The notes under the pieces: generated by a model
What the model saw: the letters and a program-made list of their open reading frames with translations, nothing else
Told to the model about the DNA's origin: nothing
Databases searched by the model: none
NCBI GenBank assembly: GCA_013396635.1
Contig: WBMW01003963.1
Span: 80,374-144,373 of the forward strand
Reading direction: 5' to 3'
DNA: 64,000 bases
DNA from: Penelope pileata
Taxonomy: Eukaryota; Chordata; Aves; Galliformes; Cracidae
Translations under genes and position numbers: made by a program
Shown here: one piece after another, positions 62,059-64,000 of the stretch
Position numbering within the stretch: position 1 is the first letter of the stretch
How the letters are laid out: the number at the start of each line of letters is the position of its first letter

Positions 62059-62093
<35 letters not shown>

Positions 62094-64000
62094 ATGGAAT
62101 GCCGTTTGACTGGAGAATTTTCAGGGAAGTTGGATAAAAACCTGTTCAGCTGCTGTTCTTAACACCCTAGCTGTGATGAGAGCTGGACAGATATCTACCC
62201 CACAGACAAATTTCCTTAAATTTGGTCCACTTGAGTTTCGGAGCAGAAGCTAGGAACAGTCTGAAGTGGCATGAGGCAAAAAATGAAGCGACACTATTGC
62301 CTGCCTGCCTGCCTTATGCCAGGAGGACTGTGAGGTGCACAAAGCTTTCCTCCTTTGATAGGGCACCTTTTAGTGCTCTGGGGGCCTTTCAAATAACTTT
62401 TGAATTCAGATCTTAAAAAATAAAATAAAAATTTGAATTGTGCAATGTACAGATTGCATTTCATTCAATATAAAAATAAGACCTTAACAGAGCGACTGTC
62501 CTCAGGCCCTAGTGAATATTCTACATCCTGTGTCTTTTCAGCTCCCGGGAGATTTTTTGACATGAGTTGGTGTTGGAATTTGCCTTACAATTTCCTCTCA
62601 AAATGATCCTTATCCCAGAAGAATACTTGAATATTTTTTCTTAAACTGCAAAAACCTTACTAAACATTCTTTGCATTTTCATTCAGTGTTCAACTTCATC
62701 TCCAGGATGTCTGCTGTTGCCATAAAGATGCAATGGCAGGGAGCTGGTTAGTTTTGATTGATTTTTTTTTTTAGTTATTGCTGAAATCTCAAATTTGTTT
62801 GACAGATTTTCAGCTTTAAAGTGTTGTTTGAAATACAGGCTCTTTTAAAATACTTTGTTTTAATCTGTGACAGATTAGGTGCTGAACTGCCCAGTTATTG
62901 GTCACTGTCCTTAATCTCTTTTCACTTGCTTGAAAAATCTATTTTAAGCAAAAAATATATTAATGCTATATTATTTAGAAAAGATATGTTAAAATATCAT
63001 TTACTTTGTTTTTCCAAGTTAGCTCTTGTAACACCATTTTAGCAAACTTGGATCAGTTTAATGGATTTTGCCTGGGAGTGTGTATTTGTGTAAATGCCAC
63101 TTGCAGTCTGCAAAAGAAATTAGCAGTGCTTTTAGAAACAAAACTCCTTGCATTAGTGTTTCACATTTGTTGTGGAAAATGTAAATAGAGTGTTTTGGTT
63201 TTTGGTTTTTTCAAAATTTTTAACTTGGTCATGAATTGCTTTGGCTAAATAAGAGTTTAGCAACTGTTGCTAAGGTCTTGGCTTATTTTCCAGTGCTCAT
63301 GGTAAGGACAATTTTAAACATTCCTGTACCTGAGTACAATCAATGCTATTAAACTGATATTTAGGGAAAAAAATTACTTGGAGGAAGTGACTAGTACATG
63401 CTTGAAACAGTACGTATGTAGGAGATAAAACTGTTAATGGAAATAAGAAGCCACTTGTGAAAATGATTCTCTGACTTCCTCACAATTATTCTTCTTTAGC
63501 TATGGCTTTACTATAATGACTAACAGTAAATGAAATTTTCACTCCATTACTGTGTAGCAAGAGCAGCTCCCAGGTAGTGTAGAAAGCATTTTGTTTTCAT
63601 TTAACAGGCTACATGGTATCAGGTGGTGTTGATTGACATTTCTTGGATAGTGCTTTATACAGCATTTCATGCAAATCATGTTTGAATGAGACTGCTGCAT
63701 CAAATTACATTTCTTTCAGATTTATAGCCCTTGCAGATGTGAGACGGTGCTTGTTCAGCAGCTAGCAAAAAGCTTTCGTTTTGAGCACTGTTTTCACAAC
63801 TTGACTGCAAAGCCCTATAATTACAGCACTTAAGGTAGTGAAGGAATGATGGGCACTTTCTCTTATCAGATCTATAAGTAGTAGCAAGCAGATGCAGTAT
63901 GAGATCCCTCCAGCTGTCAAATATTGTCAGGCTGGCATAGAGGGAATGCAGTTTAAAATGCAGGTGACATAATACCCAACATCCTCCATTTGCTAGTGGG
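57971..64000 (+). other. RBM33: RBM33 intron 10, 5' part (at least 6.0 kb, runs off the window)
   Basis: Begins with a GTGAGT donor. AT-rich apart from the poly-A-tailed segment at 61775-62089. No acceptor followed by the expected next RBM33 coding sequence was found, so exon 11 should lie beyond 64000. Confidence 0.85.
61775..62089 (+). repeat. GC-rich segment ending in a 48-base A run (possible retroposed sequence)
   Basis: A roughly 260-bp stretch richer in G and C than the surrounding intron ends TTATCTGAAACGACTGCAT and then runs into A residues from 62042 to 62089, with one N at 62058. A 3' A-tail suggests retroposition. I do not recognise the body as a gene or repeat family, see no clear target-site duplication, and the left edge is a guess. 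It lies in RBM33 intron 10. Confidence 0.4.

Noticed and set aside
1..64000. CRISPR arrays, bacterial operons, riboswitches or an intact endogenous retrovirus
   Set aside because: None seen. No regularly spaced repeats and no gag/pol/env-like frames; the window is ordinary avian gene-plus-intergenic DNA.

Overview
The window is vertebrate nuclear DNA from a bird, most likely a galliform such as chicken. The reasons are the CR1 non-LTR retrotransposon fragments with the avian 3' end (8-mer ATTCTATG repeats), a fragment resembling the chicken mariner Galluhop, large AT-rich introns with GT/AG splice sites, and a CpG-island promoter. No prokaryotic, plastid or viral gene is visible.

The only protein-coding gene I can support is the 5' part of RBM33 (RNA-binding motif protein 33), on the + strand. 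Ten coding exons run from the start codon at 18290 to 57970. They join in frame into 462 codons with intact splice sites. The rest of the gene, including the C-terminal RRM that gives the family its name, lies beyond 64000. Known vertebrate synteny is EN2-CNPY1-RBM33-SHH, so positions 1-17800 should be the side facing CNPY1/EN2 and the right edge should lead toward SHH. Neither neighbour is visible.

Layout: 1-17390 is intergenic, with two minus-oriented CR1 pieces, one mariner-like piece, a few GC-rich patches and no recognisable gene. 17391-17661 is a plus-oriented CR1 carrying a CTCF-like motif. About 17700-18620 is a CpG island with three NRF1-type sites, a YY1/TISU-type site on the minus strand and a 26-base assembly gap (18190-18215). 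18290-64000 is RBM33. Introns 1, 2, 6, 7, 9 and 10 are each over 5 kb and hold most of the sequence. Two CR1 copies in opposite orientation flank the 49-bp exon 3.

The encoded part of RBM33 is an acidic, disordered N-terminal region (exons 2-7), a conserved charged segment running into an Arg/Gly patch (exons 7-8), a Gln tract with two His interruptions (exon 9) and a Pro-rich stretch (exons 9-10). The window looks like an ordinary gene locus. I found no new multi-gene system. The points most worth checking are the inverted CR1 pair around exon 3, the Gln tract, the minus-strand TISU-type start in the promoter, the CR1-borne CTCF-like site and a poly-A-tailed GC-rich segment in intron 10.
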